A stretch of DNA of 64,000 nucleotides from Candidatus Nitrosocaldaceae archaeon (lineage in GTDB: Archaea > Thermoproteota > Nitrososphaeria > Nitrososphaerales > Nitrosocaldaceae). Position 1 is the first letter of the stretch; each line of letters begins with the position of its first letter. Positions 46,834 through 57,161 of the stretch are shown here, piece after piece. The notes under the pieces are model-generated. The model ran no database searches and had not been told where the DNA came from. It saw only the letters and a list, made by a program, of their open reading frames with translations. The stretch covers positions 1 to 64,000 of the forward strand of contig BPGC01000010.1 of NCBI GenBank assembly GCA_026002835.1, in the 5' to 3' direction. The position numbers were made by a program, and so were the translations under genes.

Positions 46834-47384
46834 GTCAATAATTCCTCTATTCGCTTATATAAATATAATTAGAAGGTGAGTATATCTATATAATGATAAA
46901 TATAATGATAATAAGTTTTAGATGATTATGCTTTGTAGACTAACCGATATCTTTATTGATCCTAACAACAAATAATAATGATATTAGCATATAATATAGA
47001 TGAGAGATTAATAAAAAGGGGAGAGATATTATTATCATTAGATTTTGTTGATAATTATGAGCAAGAGCTAGCACTAATGAATTAGGAAGACCATATAAGA
47101 TTACTAATAATTATGCACAATTCCTAGCATTAATAAGATATATGTTAGATATATCAGATAATAGAAGGTTTTAGCATTAAATATATTAATACCAGAACTT
47201 AAACCAGTAGACTATTCAGAGATAAGGAAGAGGCTCATGAAGATCGATTATAAGAAGTTAGATATAAAGAATGATAATAATGAACCATTGATAATATCAT
47301 TAGACTAATCTGGCTCTAAAGTTCATAAATCATATATGCTAGAAAGCATGGTATAAAGAAGCATTACATAAAGATACATTTTGC

Positions 47385-48369
47385 TGCTGTGTTGAATAAC
47401 TCATTAACAGAGTACATATCATATATCTCTTAACCATATCCATTACTCATAGATATAAACAAGTTATATGCACTTGCTTTAACCATCAACTCTTTAACCA
47501 TATTATCCCATCTTACTGATTTAATATACTCTCCAAACATTCTCTTAAATGATGAGAATACAGATTCTGCTATCCATCTCTTACCATAATCATGCTTATG
47601 CTTCCATCTAGTATAATCACTCAATTGATCTAATACATGCATATCCCTTATACTATTATTGATTATAGAATTACTTCTTACTCTAATTACTGGTTCTATA
47701 CCTTTATCTGTTAGATAATTAAAGTTATCATTACTATCATATGCTCCATCAACTATAACCTTATCTATTTTAGCATCTATATTATCTATAAGGTCTTTAA
47801 ACTTCTTATTATCATGAACATCTTCTCTAGTTATCTCTAATGCTATTATCTTCTTATTTTTGATATCAACAGCTATATGCATCTTTATAAAGCCTCTTCT
47901 TACCTTCCATTTCTTATTCATCCATTCTCCTCTATTAGCTACTTTAATACCAGAAGAATCTACTACTATAATAATAGGTTCATTTGTATTGATATTATTA
48001 TCCATCTTAACATTTAATCTATTAACTCTCCATGCTATGCTAGTATAATCTGGAACCTTAATGTTAGTATAATTGCTTAATGCTCTAATGAAACCTTCTA
48101 ACTGTCTATATGGTAATAGATATGCATGTATTATTGCTAGTAATGATATGAATGAGTTAGGATATTGATAAGGTTTGCCTTCTTTACCTTTATTCATCTC
48201 TTCTAATTCCTTATCCCAATTATTAATGAAATCTAATGATAATAATATCTCTCCTCTTCTTACTAATGCTTCATTATACGATTTCCAATCTCTAGGCATA
48301 TCATCTTAATTATAATGGTGATCAATATCTTTTATGTTGCTAGTGATCTATCAGTTATTCGACACACTA
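47385..48369 (-). mobile_element. IS5-like insertion sequence (type A), copy A3
   Basis: 985 bp with the same ends as A1 and A2 and a perfect 9-bp target duplication ACATTTTGC (47376-47384, 48370-48378). It is nested in the older type B element, so insertion order is type B first, type A later. Confidence 0.95.
47430..48299 (-). CDS. IS5-family DDE transposase (copy A3)
   Basis: Intact 289-residue transposase, same protein as the other two copies, with all three catalytic acidic sites. Confidence 0.94.
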   Translation of the reverse strand: MPRDWKSYNEALVRRGEILLSLDFINNWDKELEEMNKGKEGKPYQYPNSFISLLAIIHAYLLPYRQLEGFIRALSNYTNIKVPDYTSIAWRVNRLNVKMDNNINTNEPIIIVVDSSGIKVANRGEWMNKKWKVRRGFIKMHIAVDIKNKKIIALEITREDVHDNKKFKDLIDNIDAKIDKVIVDGAYDSNDNFNYLTDKGIEPVIRVRSNSIINNSIRDMHVLDQLSDYTRWKHKHDYGKRWIAESVFSSFKRMFGEYIKSVRWDNMVKELMVKASAYNLFISMSNGYG

Positions 48370-49044
48370 ACATTTTGCTATTAATATCAATACTAAAGAG
48401 ATTATAGATATGCAAATAACTAGATATAGCAGATAGTAAAGCAGCTATAGATATGATTAATGATAATATTGATAAGGTATATGCTGATGGTGCTTATGAT
48501 ACATTATCAATCTATAAGATATTAGAACTATAAGATATTAGAAGATAATAATATAGAAGCTATTATCAAGCCTAGAAGGAATGCTAGATATACTAATTAT
48601 AAAGATAGAAATGATAATGTCAGATGTATTAAGCAATTAGGATATAAGCAATTGTAAATTAAAAGGATGGTAAAAGATATAGCAGAATAGTATATTCATC
48701 ATTTAAGAGATTATTTAATGAGTATTGTTTATCTAATAGCATAAATAGTATAGTTAAAGGCAAAGGTATGGATATACAATATGTTAGTTAATATGAAGTA
48801 ATAAAATATGTAGAAAGGAATGGTAATATATGATGATACGTTATAATTAACCGCCAGAGCAAAAATATATCTTATTAGATTTATTAGTTATTAATTATTT
48901 TTCTTGTTGGTATATCTGATAAGGATTAGAAGATAAGTTATTATCGCCAAATTTATAAGAGCATTAACAGTAATAAGTAACATTCATACTGCAATCTTTA
49001 TATCTTTTGATTATGTATATATAGTAACTAAAAAAGGTGAAATT

Positions 49045-49806
49045 ATGAGAAAACTATCTATAATAGGTGCATTATTATCAGTAATATTAGTTATATCTAT
49101 AATGGATAATGCATACGGTGAATCAAATGATAAGATAATTCTACCCCTAGTCAGAGGAGGATTCCAGGATATTAAGGATCTCATAACAACTTATAACTCT
49201 TTTGATAACGATTTTGTTGTAGCTTTTCCTGGTCCTTCGATGTTAAAATATACTAGACATGTTAATGGAGAAAAAATTGTCTCGTATTTTAGTGCAGCAA
49301 ATATAATTAAAGATATAGATGCTTTAAAAGATAGTAATATAGAATGGGTGGCCTATGATTTAGAAGGTGGTCTAAGTCCGCAATATGAAGTTAATGATCC
49401 TATAAATAGTGTAAAGAGAGTAGCAGATGTCCTACATAGCAACAATATGAAGTTAGTTCTCACTATAGTAAATGTGCCAAACTTTTATTATGTAGTAAAA
49501 GAAGCAGTTAAATATGCAGATATGTATATAACTCAAGGGCAACGTTTTCAAGATCCATCTATAGGTGGCAGTCCAGATTTATATGCAAAAAAAGTCATTG
49601 GGCTTATTGATATTATAAAGAAGAGTAATCCAAATATAATTATAATAGCACAGGTAAGTCTATTAAAAGGAGATTTAGAGAATTGTAAGCAATCGTTTGC
49701 TAACGTAGCAGATTATGTAGATGGTGTAACATTATTTTACGGAACTTCGAAAAGCGAATTACCTAAGATCAAAGAGTTTTATTCATGGATAGTATCTAAT
49801 TATTAA
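49045..49806 (+). CDS. Secreted TIM-barrel-like protein (paralogue 2)
   Basis: 253 residues with a signal peptide ending near NAYG (MRKLSIIGALLSVILVISIM start). It aligns with the first 230 residues of the protein at 42527-43555: DLEGGLSPQYEVNDPINSV versus NIEHNLSPTNEVNDIVNSV, and IAQVSLLKGDLE versus VAQVSTLRGDVK, and VDGVTLFYG. The two lack close resemblance elsewhere and probably duplicated before the ISs arrived. A possible glycan-active barrel, unproven. A Shine-Dalgarno-like AAAGGTGA sits 6-7 bases before the ATG. Confidence 0.7.
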   Translation: MRKLSIIGALLSVILVISIMDNAYGESNDKIILPLVRGGFQDIKDLITTYNSFDNDFVVAFPGPSMLKYTRHVNGEKIVSYFSAANIIKDIDALKDSNIEWVAYDLEGGLSPQYEVNDPINSVKRVADVLHSNNMKLVLTIVNVPNFYYVVKEAVKYADMYITQGQRFQDPSIGGSPDLYAKKVIGLIDIIKKSNPNIIIIAQVSLLKGDLENCKQSFANVADYVDGVTLFYGTSKSELPKIKEFYSWIVSNY

Positions 49807-50147
49807 ATAGTATATGAGACATGAGTAGCAACAATGCATAAACCAACTTAATAGCGATTTAAGATTTAGCATACAGATATTTTTAATTATAGTTATGTTA
49901 TTCAGTAAATGATTTTACAAAGATAAATAAACTATTTCAATAGTTCACATTCAATCAGTAATACGCTTACATTAACTAATAAAATAGATAAACAAGCGCA
50001 TATTAGTTTTATTCTGTAATTATACATATAGTAAAAACAGCAAGATAATATGATGCTATAGCAAATTATATATAATACTAGAAAAAATTCCATTAGTTAT
50101 AAATTACAGTTAATTGTGTCTAGTATTGTTCTGAGAGGTGAATTAGT
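49807..50147 (+). promoter_or_regulatory. Long promoter/leader region of the thermosome gene
   Basis: 341 bp, no gene seen. A TATA-like stretch AATTATATATAATAC lies near 50065-50079, about 70 bp before the start, leaving a 5' leader with a strong ribosome site GAGAGGTGA (50133-50141). A long leader suggests stress control of the chaperonin, but no heat-shock regulator site was recognised. Confidence 0.5.
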
Positions 50148-51818
50148 TTGGCAGCAATACCAGCAACAACTAGTGGAGGAGTACCAGTTATAGTATTAAA
50201 AGAAGGCACAAAAGAGAGTAAAGGCAAAGAAGCACAAAGAAATAATATCATGGCTGCAAAGTTAGTAGCAGAGCTTGTAAAGTCAGCATTAGGTCCTAGA
50301 GGTATGGATAAGATGCTTGTAGATACCCTAGGAGATGTTACAATAACAAACGATGGTGCAACAATCCTTAAAGAGATCGATGTTCAACATCCAGCAGCAA
50401 AGATGATGGTAGAGATTGCAAAGACTGTAGATAATGAGGTAGGAGATGGAACTACATCATCAGTAGTATTAGCTGGAGCATTGTTAGAGAAGGCTGAAGA
50501 ATTGATCGAGAAGAATGTTCATCCTACAATTATAGTTGAAGGTTACAGAGCAGCATTAGACCAAGCATTAAAGATTCTTGATGATATTAGTGTTAAAGTT
50601 GATCCTAAAGATAAGAAGGTTTTGTTAAAAGTAGCTATGACTAGCATGTCATCAAAATTGGTTAGAGAAGAGAGTAATGCTTTAGCACATATAGTAGTAG
50701 ATGCTATATTATCAATAGCAGAACCCAAAAACGGCAGTTACAAAGTAGATATCGATGATATAAAAGTAGAGAAGAAGGCTGGAGGTTCGATAAGCGATAC
50801 ACAATTGATCAAAGGTATAGTATTGGATAAAGAAGTAGTTCATGGAGGTATGCCAAAGAGAGTAGAGAAAGCGAAGATTGCTCTAATAAATGCACCATTA
50901 GAGATAGAGAAGACTGAGATAAGTGCTGAGATAAGGATTAGTGATCCAACACAGATGAAACTCTTCCTAGAAGAAGAGAATAGAATGCTTAAAGCTATGG
51001 TAGATAAGATTGCTGAAGTAGGTGCTAATGTAGTAATCTGCCAGAAGGGTATAGATGATATGGCACAGCATTATCTAGCAAAAGCTGGAATATTAGCAGT
51101 AAGAAGAGTAAAGGAATCAGATATGCATAAACTAGCAAAGGCTACTGGAGCAAGAATAGTTACCAATATCGAAGAGTTAACAAGTAAAGATCTAGGTTCA
51201 GCAGCTCTAGTTGAAGAGAGGAAGATAGAGACAGATAAATGGGTATTCATTGAAGGTTGTAAAGATCCTAAAGCTGTTAGCATATTAGTTAGAGGAGGAT
51301 CACAAAGAGTAGTTGATGAAGCAGAGAGATCATTACATGATGCATTGATGGTAGTTAAAGATGTTCTAGAGAAACCAGCTATAGTAGTAGGAGGAGGAGC
51401 ACCAGAAGCATATATTGCTAATAAGTTAAGAGAGTATTCAAACAAATTATCAGGTAGAGAACAACTAGCAGTACAAAAGTTTGCAGATGCATTAGAGACA
51501 ATACCATTAGTATTAGCAGAGAATGCGGGTATGGATCCTATAGATACAATGACAGATCTAAGATCAAAGCAGAGTAAAGGGAATAAATGGATTGGTATAG
51601 ATGTCAAGAATACCAAAGTTGCAGATCTATACAAGCAAGATGTTATCGAACCAGCAGCAGTTAAAGAAGCTATAATGAAAGCAGCTACTGATGCAGCATG
51701 TATGATATTAAGGATTGACGATGTTATAGCAGCAAGCAAGAGTGAGATGCCAAAAGGTGAAGGAAGAGGCGGTATGGAAGGAATGCCTGGAATGGGCGGT
51801 ATGCCTATGGGCATGTAA
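50148..51818 (+). CDS. thsA: Thermosome subunit (group II chaperonin)
   Basis: 556 residues: ATP-binding [15 protein letters not shown] and [12 protein letters not shown], catalytic VGDGTTS, and the flexible Gly-Met C-terminus ([16 protein letters not shown]). It folds proteins in an eight- or nine-fold double ring. TTG start at 50148, supported by the GAGAGGTGA ribosome site. Which paralogue (alpha or beta) is not decided. Confidence 0.95.
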   Translation: MAAIPATTSGGVPVIVLKEGTKESKGKEAQRNNIMAAKLVAELVKSALGPRGMDKMLVDTLGDVTITNDGATILKEIDVQHPAAKMMVEIAKTVDNEVGDGTTSSVVLAGALLEKAEELIEKNVHPTIIVEGYRAALDQALKILDDISVKVDPKDKKVLLKVAMTSMSSKLVREESNALAHIVVDAILSIAEPKNGSYKVDIDDIKVEKKAGGSISDTQLIKGIVLDKEVVHGGMPKRVEKAKIALINAPLEIEKTEISAEIRISDPTQMKLFLEEENRMLKAMVDKIAEVGANVVICQKGIDDMAQHYLAKAGILAVRRVKESDMHKLAKATGARIVTNIEELTSKDLGSAALVEERKIETDKWVFIEGCKDPKAVSILVRGGSQRVVDEAERSLHDALMVVKDVLEKPAIVVGGGAPEAYIANKLREYSNKLSGREQLAVQKFADALETIPLVLAENAGMDPIDTMTDLRSKQSKGNKWIGIDVKNTKVADLYKQDVIEPAAVKEAIMKAATDAACMILRIDDVIAASKSEMPKGEGRGGMEGMPGMGGMPMGM

Positions 51819-51871
51819 AATCCTCTTTATTTTTAGTATAGTTTATAATAAATTATTGATGTAACTAATTT

Positions 51872-52843
51872 ATGCTAACTACTGATATCAAGTCTATTGG
51901 AACGATTGTTGTATTACCAGATTTTTACATAGATAGGATAGTAAAGGTTTCATCTTTAGATCAATTATTAGAATCTATAAATAATAAATTGGAGCATGGA
52001 GGAGGAAGTATAAGAGGTATTGAGCAATTCGAGATAAAAGGAGGTAATGCTACTAATCTAGCATATGCATTATCTAATATTGGTGCTGATTGTATATTAA
52101 TAACATCTGCAGATGAGTATGGCAGAGTAATCTTAAATAATACATTCAAGGATTTAGATACAAGACTGATAATAAAAGATGGAAAGCAAGGTTATACAAC
52201 ATCATTGGAAGTTAAAGATAAAGCCAATATAATGATAAGCGATTCTGGTATAAATCAAAGATTTAATCTAGATCTAATAAAAGATGATATTGGTATATTA
52301 AATAATGCTAGTGCTGTAGCAATAACCAACTGGGCTAGTAACTTTGATGGTAATGAACTAGTAGAAGGTGTATTCTCTTTTGCTGATAATGCTTTGCATT
52401 TCTTAGATCCAGCAGATATAAGCGATAGAAGTAAAGAGTTTGTATCAATGCTAAAAAGATTAAACCATCTGATAGATATTCTTAGCATTAATGAGAATGA
52501 GTTTAGAGTATTAGCAAGAGAGTTTAGAATATCACATGATGACATGAAATCTGCTGTTAATAGATTAGCGAAAGAGTTACAGATCAGGATAGATCTTCAT
52601 ACACCATCAATAGCTATAACAACTAATGGTAATGAGTTGGAGTATTGTAAAACATTTGATATCGATGCAAAGATAATAACTGGGGCTGGGGATGTATGGG
52701 ATGCTGCTGATATAATAGGATATTTATCTAATTTAGAAGCATATGAGAGATTATTATTTGCAAATGCTACTGCTGCATTATATATTAATAACATTAAAGT
52801 CCCTAAACTAGATGAGATATTAAAATTTATTGAGGCTCGATAG
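51872..52843 (+). CDS. PfkB-family carbohydrate kinase
   Basis: 323 residues. The ribokinase/PfkB signature IEQFEIKGGNATNLAYALSNIG appears at about residues 50-71 and the catalytic GAGDVWDAADIIG near 271-283 (Asp as base). Substrate may be a sugar or nucleoside. It converges on guaA with a 17-bp overlap; a nucleoside kinase with purine biosynthesis is thinkable but not shown. Confidence 0.87.
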   Translation: MLTTDIKSIGTIVVLPDFYIDRIVKVSSLDQLLESINNKLEHGGGSIRGIEQFEIKGGNATNLAYALSNIGADCILITSADEYGRVILNNTFKDLDTRLIIKDGKQGYTTSLEVKDKANIMISDSGINQRFNLDLIKDDIGILNNASAVAITNWASNFDGNELVEGVFSFADNALHFLDPADISDRSKEFVSMLKRLNHLIDILSINENEFRVLAREFRISHDDMKSAVNRLAKELQIRIDLHTPSIAITTNGNELEYCKTFDIDAKIITGAGDVWDAADIIGYLSNLEAYERLLFANATAALYINNIKVPKLDEILKFIEAR

Positions 52844-54368
52844 TTGCTGGAGGCTTGCTTGATACAACATATGTTACCCAAGTAACACCTTCTATCTCAT
52901 TAGTTATCCTATTGCTCATCTTTGATAATAGATCGTATGGTAATTTACTCCAATCTGCAGTCATGGCATCTAATGATTCTACTACTCTAATTGATACAAT
53001 TCTTCCATACTGTCTTTCATCTCCTAACACTCCTACTGCTTTATCATCACCAACTATAGCAAATGCTTGCCATACTTTATCATATAGATCAGCATTTAGT
53101 AACTCTTCTTCAACTATCTTGCTAGCTTTTCTACATATAGCAAGTTTCTCTTCATTAACCTCTCCTATTATCCTAACTGCTAAGCCTGGACCTGGGAAGG
53201 GATGTCTATTGATCATACGTTCTGGCATCCCTAACATCCTTGCTATCTGCCTTACCTCATCTTTATACAATAATCTTAATGGTTCTATAACCTTCATGCT
53301 TAACCAGTCTGGTAAACCTGCTACATTGTGATGAGATTTTATCCTAGCAGCTGGACCTTTAGATACGCCACTCTCAATAACATCTGGGTATAATGTTCCT
53401 TGAGCAAGCCATTTGAACGGACCATGAGTCTTAACTGCTTCCTCAAAAACATTTGCAAACTCTTCTCCTATAACCAATCTCTTCTCTTCTGGATCTGTTA
53501 TGCCTTTTAATCTCTTCAAGAAACGTTCTTTGGCATCTATGTATATCAAGTTTATACCTAACTCTTTAAACATACTAAGAACCTCTTCTCCTTCATTCTC
53601 TCTTAACAATCCATGATCTACAAACAAGCATTTTAGTCTATTACCTATTGCCTTATGAAGTAGTAATGCAGTTGCTGTTGAATCTACTCCCCCACTAGTA
53701 GCACATAATACATTCCCATCTAACTCTTTTCTTAACTCTTTGATTGTCTGTTCAATAAAATTCTCCATGCTCCATTCTGGTTTCGCTTTACATATATTAA
53801 ATACAAAATTTTTAAGAATCTCAATACCTCTTTCTGTATGAGCTACTTCAGGATGGAATTGTATACCATATATCTTCCTTTTATTATCTCTTATAGCAGC
53901 AGCGAATGAATTATTTGTATGTGCAATAACCTCAAACCCTTCTGGTAAAGTATCAGCAGCATCTGCATGACTCATCCAGCATATAGTTTTACCATCAAAG
54001 TTCTTGAATAGATCAGTATTATCATCGATCAGTAATTCTGCTCTTCCATATTCTCTTTTCGCTCTCTTTACCTTACCTCCTAATGAATGTACTATAAACT
54101 GATGCCCATAACATATACCTAATATTGGAATGTTAAGATCTAATATCCTTTTATCTGCCAATGGTGCATCTTCTTCATAAACACTTGCTGGACCTCCTGA
54201 GAATATTATCCCTTTAACATTCTTATCAATAATCTTATCTATTGGTGTATTATAAGGAAGTAATTCAGCATAAACTCCTAACTCTCTAATCCTTCTGCAT
54301 ATTAGATGAGCATATTGTGAACCAAAGTCAAGTATTACTATCTTATCTATTCTATCTATATTACTCAT
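52827..54368 (-). CDS. guaA: GMP synthase, fused amidotransferase and synthetase
   Basis: 513 residues. Class I glutamine amidotransferase (LDFGSQYAHLICRRIRE, nucleophile in LGICYGHQF, HPEVAHTE) then the ATP-pyrophosphatase half (SGGVDSTATALLLHKAIG). Converts XMP to GMP. Several archaeal groups split these into two proteins; here they are fused as in bacteria. Overlaps the next upstream gene by 4 bases. Confidence 0.96.
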   Translation of the reverse strand: MSNIDRIDKIVILDFGSQYAHLICRRIRELGVYAELLPYNTPIDKIIDKNVKGIIFSGGPASVYEEDAPLADKRILDLNIPILGICYGHQFIVHSLGGKVKRAKREYGRAELLIDDNTDLFKNFDGKTICWMSHADAADTLPEGFEVIAHTNNSFAAAIRDNKRKIYGIQFHPEVAHTERGIEILKNFVFNICKAKPEWSMENFIEQTIKELRKELDGNVLCATSGGVDSTATALLLHKAIGNRLKCLFVDHGLLRENEGEEVLSMFKELGINLIYIDAKERFLKRLKGITDPEEKRLVIGEEFANVFEEAVKTHGPFKWLAQGTLYPDVIESGVSKGPAARIKSHHNVAGLPDWLSMKVIEPLRLLYKDEVRQIARMLGMPERMINRHPFPGPGLAVRIIGEVNEEKLAICRKASKIVEEELLNADLYDKVWQAFAIVGDDKAVGVLGDERQYGRIVSIRVVESLDAMTADWSKLPYDLLSKMSNRITNEIEGVTWVTYVVSSKPPATIEPQ

Positions 54369-54892
54369 CTTATCTTCTCAACCATCCTAGATAGTACCCA
54401 TTCACATGCGTTTAATATCTCAGTTAATCTAGCTTTATCCCTATAATTCTTTATTACTATACTTTTTATATAATCATCTTCATCTACTCTATATTCTAGC
54501 ATCTCATTCTTAGATATCTCACCTCGTTTTGCTCTCTCTTCATCTTTACTCCTCATACCTTCGAGTATTCTATTTATGAAGAATGATTGGAATGGTGGTA
54601 TCTTTTTACTCAATTTTAGATCACTGATCGGGACAATTGTTATTGTATCTTTTGTAATATATGCATTAGCCAATAGTTTATCATCCTTACTCTTTAATTG
54701 TCTCATCTCTGGCTCTTGTTCTTCAGTTAGAATAGCTGCTGGTTTGAAACTACTAGTCTTTAAGAGATTATCTATTAACGATAATGTATATTTTAGATTA
54801 TCTAATTCTAACTCCTTCTCTCTAATAATATTATCTAACCATTCTCTTAACTCTGCTATCCTTTTTACATCATACTCTGAATAACTCATCAT
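54365..54892 (-). CDS. Hypothetical coiled-coil/alpha-beta protein, guaA operon
   Basis: 175 residues: a helical N terminus (EYDVKRIAELREWLDNIIREKELELDNLK), a strand region (AYITKDTITIVPISDLKL) and a C-terminal helix (LNACEWVLSRMVEKIR). The start lies just before guaA on the same strand with a 4-base overlap, so it is coupled with purine synthesis. Not recognised as a known family. Confidence 0.65.
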   Translation of the reverse strand: MMSYSEYDVKRIAELREWLDNIIREKELELDNLKYTLSLIDNLLKTSSFKPAAILTEEQEPEMRQLKSKDDKLLANAYITKDTITIVPISDLKLSKKIPPFQSFFINRILEGMRSKDEERAKRGEISKNEMLEYRVDEDDYIKSIVIKNYRDKARLTEILNACEWVLSRMVEKIR

Positions 54893-54928
54893 ATAATAAT
54901 TATAACCTATACATAATAAATCTTGTTT

Positions 54929-55075
54929 TCACTCTTCCTTATCCTTCTTTATATCTTTGAGCATTCTAGATACTCTAATTCTAGTTCTTATCCTTTTTAT
55001 CCATCGCATCATCAATGGCGTAAGAAGCATGCCAGCAGCCATTCCTACAAACATTCCTAGTGTGAAATCTGTCAT
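54929..55075 (-). CDS. Small single-helix membrane protein
   Basis: 48 residues. The first 23 residues (MTDFTLGMFVGMAAGMLLTP start) form one membrane helix; the rest is very basic then acidic (RWIKRIRTRIRVSRMLKDIKKDKEE). Short membrane proteins of this design are common beside archaeal housekeeping genes. It is 36 bp before the operon gene at 54892. Function unknown. Confidence 0.6.
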   Translation of the reverse strand: MTDFTLGMFVGMAAGMLLTPLMMRWIKRIRTRIRVSRMLKDIKKDKEE

Positions 55076-55149
55076 ACCCATCTGTTCTATAGATTATTAC
55101 TCATCTTTATAAGTGTTATATAGTTATCTTATAACTAATTTATAATTAG

Positions 55150-55905
55150 TTATAAATTATTTGATAATTCTATAATCTCTTTGAGATCTTTTATGGATAT
55201 CTTCTTGTATCCTTTTATATCACTAGATGATAGGTTATAAATCCTTGAATTGGTTTTATTAGCAAGATATTCTATCAGCTCCTTTGCCATCTTTAACTTT
55301 TCTATCTTTATATTTGGATCGAATTTACGTTTTGAGTATCTGCCTATTTTATAACCAAAGTCCATACCAATTAATATTATGCTCTTTGCTCCTAGAGTAT
55401 CTGCTAGGAATACAGCTCGATCTCCATCAGTAAATCCTCCAAAATTGTATACATTATCTAATGGTTTTACCTGAGTTGTTCCTATGCAATTCTTAAACTT
55501 TGGAACTAGATTAAGCATAAGATTAACGTTATCTTCATGAGCATGAACAACCATTATAGAACCTAACCTATCTGCTTCTAATAATGATCTATGATCTCCA
55601 TCTAGATCTGTAACTACTATATCTGGTTTTATGTCATGCTCTAACAATGCTTCTGTAGCACCATCACATGCTATGAGCGTAGAATTTCTTAATGAATTGT
55701 AATCATCAAACTCTTCTAATGATGGACCAGCACCAAATATTACTACATTCTTACCTTTTATCTTATCTATCAGAATATTTAGATTAACTTCTCTACCTCT
55801 TATCAATTTGCTTAGTATTTGAGCAGCATTCTGATCATTTACTATACTATAACCAAATTTAGCTCTAATCTTATCATACCATTCAAGCCATTCTCTCAAT
55901 TCCAT
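55150..55905 (-). CDS. mptE: 6-hydroxymethyl-7,8-dihydropterin pyrophosphokinase, MptE type
   Basis: 251 residues: N-terminal EWLEWYDKIRAKFGYS, then the DUF115-like core VVIFGAGPSLEEF, ACDGATEALLEHDIKPDIVVTDLDGD and later GFTDGDRAVFLADTLGAKSIILIGMDFG. Makes the activated pterin for folate or methanopterin-type cofactor synthesis. Divergent from dihydropteroate synthase across 51 bp, an obvious pathway pair. Confidence 0.93.
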   Translation of the reverse strand: MELREWLEWYDKIRAKFGYSIVNDQNAAQILSKLIRGREVNLNILIDKIKGKNVVIFGAGPSLEEFDDYNSLRNSTLIACDGATEALLEHDIKPDIVVTDLDGDHRSLLEADRLGSIMVVHAHEDNVNLMLNLVPKFKNCIGTTQVKPLDNVYNFGGFTDGDRAVFLADTLGAKSIILIGMDFGYKIGRYSKRKFDPNIKIEKLKMAKELIEYLANKTNSRIYNLSSSDIKGYKKISIKDLKEIIELSNNL

Positions 55906-55956
55906 AAGTTATATGGGAATAATCTCATATATAGAAGTATAATAATTAATTATAGC

Positions 55957-56775
55957 ATGAGAGTGATGGGGGTAATAAATATTAGCCCAGAGTCATTCTT
56001 CAAGGAATCGATCAAACAAGGTTATGAGGATATAGCGGAAACTGCTAAAAAGATGGAAGAATATGGAGCTGATATAATAGATCTAGGAGCTATGTCTACT
56101 GCTCCTTATCTTAATACTATCATAAGTGCTGATGAAGAGATATCTAGGTTCCAGATTGGAGTTAAAGCTGTAAGAGAAGTTTGTAAAGATATAATCATTT
56201 CTGTAGATACTCCAAGAAGTGAAGTAGCTAGAGAAGCATTAAAGTTAGGAGCAGATATGGTTAATGATATTACTGGCTTGAAATATGATGATAACATGGC
56301 TAATATTATAAAAGAGTATGATGCATATGCTTTATTATCTGCATATAGTAAAGATCAATCTGATGGTAATATTAATGATACAATTAGGTTATTAGATGAT
56401 AGTATAAAGATTGCTAGAGATGCTGGGATAGATGAGGATAAGATAGTTATAGATCCAGCTATAGGATTTTTCAGAAAGGAAGGTAATAATCCGTTCTTTA
56501 CAAAGATAAGTAAAGATTGGTATGATAGAGATCTATCCATAATCAAGCATTTGAATGAATTAAAGGTATTAGAGAAACCTATATGTGTATCCGTATCTAG
56601 GAAATCGTTCATAGGAAAAGTATTAGATATAGAAGATCCTTCAGAGCGTTTATTTGGTTCAATTGCTACCGAAGCTATAGCAGTTATGAATGGTGCTGAT
56701 ATAATTAGAACTCATAATGTATATCAAAGCATTCAAGCTATAAAGATGGCTGAAGCTATACTCAAGGCTGATTAG
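55957..56775 (+). CDS. folP: Dihydropteroate synthase-like
   Basis: 272 residues starting MRVMGVINISPESFF at 55957, the classic DHPS N-terminal motif, with DIIDLGAMST, ISVDTPRSEVAREAL, VNDITG, VIDPAIGFF and ICVSVSRKSFIGKVL. It joins the pterin from MptE to an aminobenzoate-type acceptor. An upstream in-frame start at 55819 would overlap mptE and is rejected. Confidence 0.92.
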   Translation: MRVMGVINISPESFFKESIKQGYEDIAETAKKMEEYGADIIDLGAMSTAPYLNTIISADEEISRFQIGVKAVREVCKDIIISVDTPRSEVAREALKLGADMVNDITGLKYDDNMANIIKEYDAYALLSAYSKDQSDGNINDTIRLLDDSIKIARDAGIDEDKIVIDPAIGFFRKEGNNPFFTKISKDWYDRDLSIIKHLNELKVLEKPICVSVSRKSFIGKVLDIEDPSERLFGSIATEAIAVMNGADIIRTHNVYQSIQAIKMAEAILKAD

Positions 56776-56777
56776 CG

Positions 56778-57161
56778 ATGGAAGAGTTTCCTAATGAGTT
56801 ATGGCTAGTATGTTTTATTAAAGGAAAGAAGAAGATGGTTAGAAAGTTCTGGGCTGCTGGTTATTATAATGCATTTGATAAGGTATTGAGCTATGCTGAG
56901 AGAAGAGGTTTAGATATATTATGGTTTAAAGAGAAGAGGCATTGCTATGAGATGAATTACAATACTATGCTAGAGAATGCTGAAGAGTTAGAAGCATTCT
57001 GCATATATTGTAATGCCATATTTAAGGAAGAGCATGCCATATTATGTGATAGATGCAAAGCTGTATTATGCTCTAAGCAATGTTATAATGCTCATAAAGC
57101 GTTTAAGCATAAAAATCATCCTAGAGAGAACGATTCCTCGAAACTGTTTCCGGCATCGTAA
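56778..57161 (+). CDS. MYND-like zinc-finger protein
   Basis: 127 residues. The C-terminal third has C-x2-C (CIYC), CDRC, CSKQC and two His (HKAFKHKNH), a MYND/HIT-type double zinc site for protein-protein contact. The N-terminal half (LVCFIKGKKKMVRKFWAAGYYNAFDKVLSYAERRGLDILWFKEKRHC) is alpha/beta. Two bases after folP, so cotranscribed. Its end overlaps the convergent beta-propeller gene by 46 bp. Function unknown. Confidence 0.7.
   Translation: MEEFPNELWLVCFIKGKKKMVRKFWAAGYYNAFDKVLSYAERRGLDILWFKEKRHCYEMNYNTMLENAEELEAFCIYCNAIFKEEHAILCDRCKAVLCSKQCYNAHKAFKHKNHPRENDSSKLFPAS

Larger units (their letters stand above)
46929..48861 (+). pseudogene. IS5-like type B element, degenerate, interrupted by IS A3
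   Basis: Ends TGCTTTGTAGACTAAC and (inverted) TGCTCTGGCGGTTAAT are weakly matching terminal repeats. A broken transposase reads MILAYNIDERLIKRGEILLS at 46978, then after the nested copy ININTKEIIDMQI and KVYADGAYDT (second catalytic Asp). Without IS A3 the element is about 940 bp. The target duplication of A3 (ACATTTTGC) lies inside this pseudogene. Confidence 0.75.

Noticed and set aside
51071..51814. 247-residue open frame antisense to the thermosome gene
   Set aside because: Long only because the sense codon bias leaves few stops on the other strand; no start signal, and its Pro/Ile/Ser-rich composition mirrors the sense gene.
52855..53331. 158-residue open frame antisense to guaA
   Set aside because: Same-strand shadow of a conserved gene, with no family signature or ribosome site.
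55819..55956. Longer N terminus for dihydropteroate synthase
   Set aside because: It would overlap the divergent mptE start and adds no conserved residues before the MRVMGVINISPES motif.
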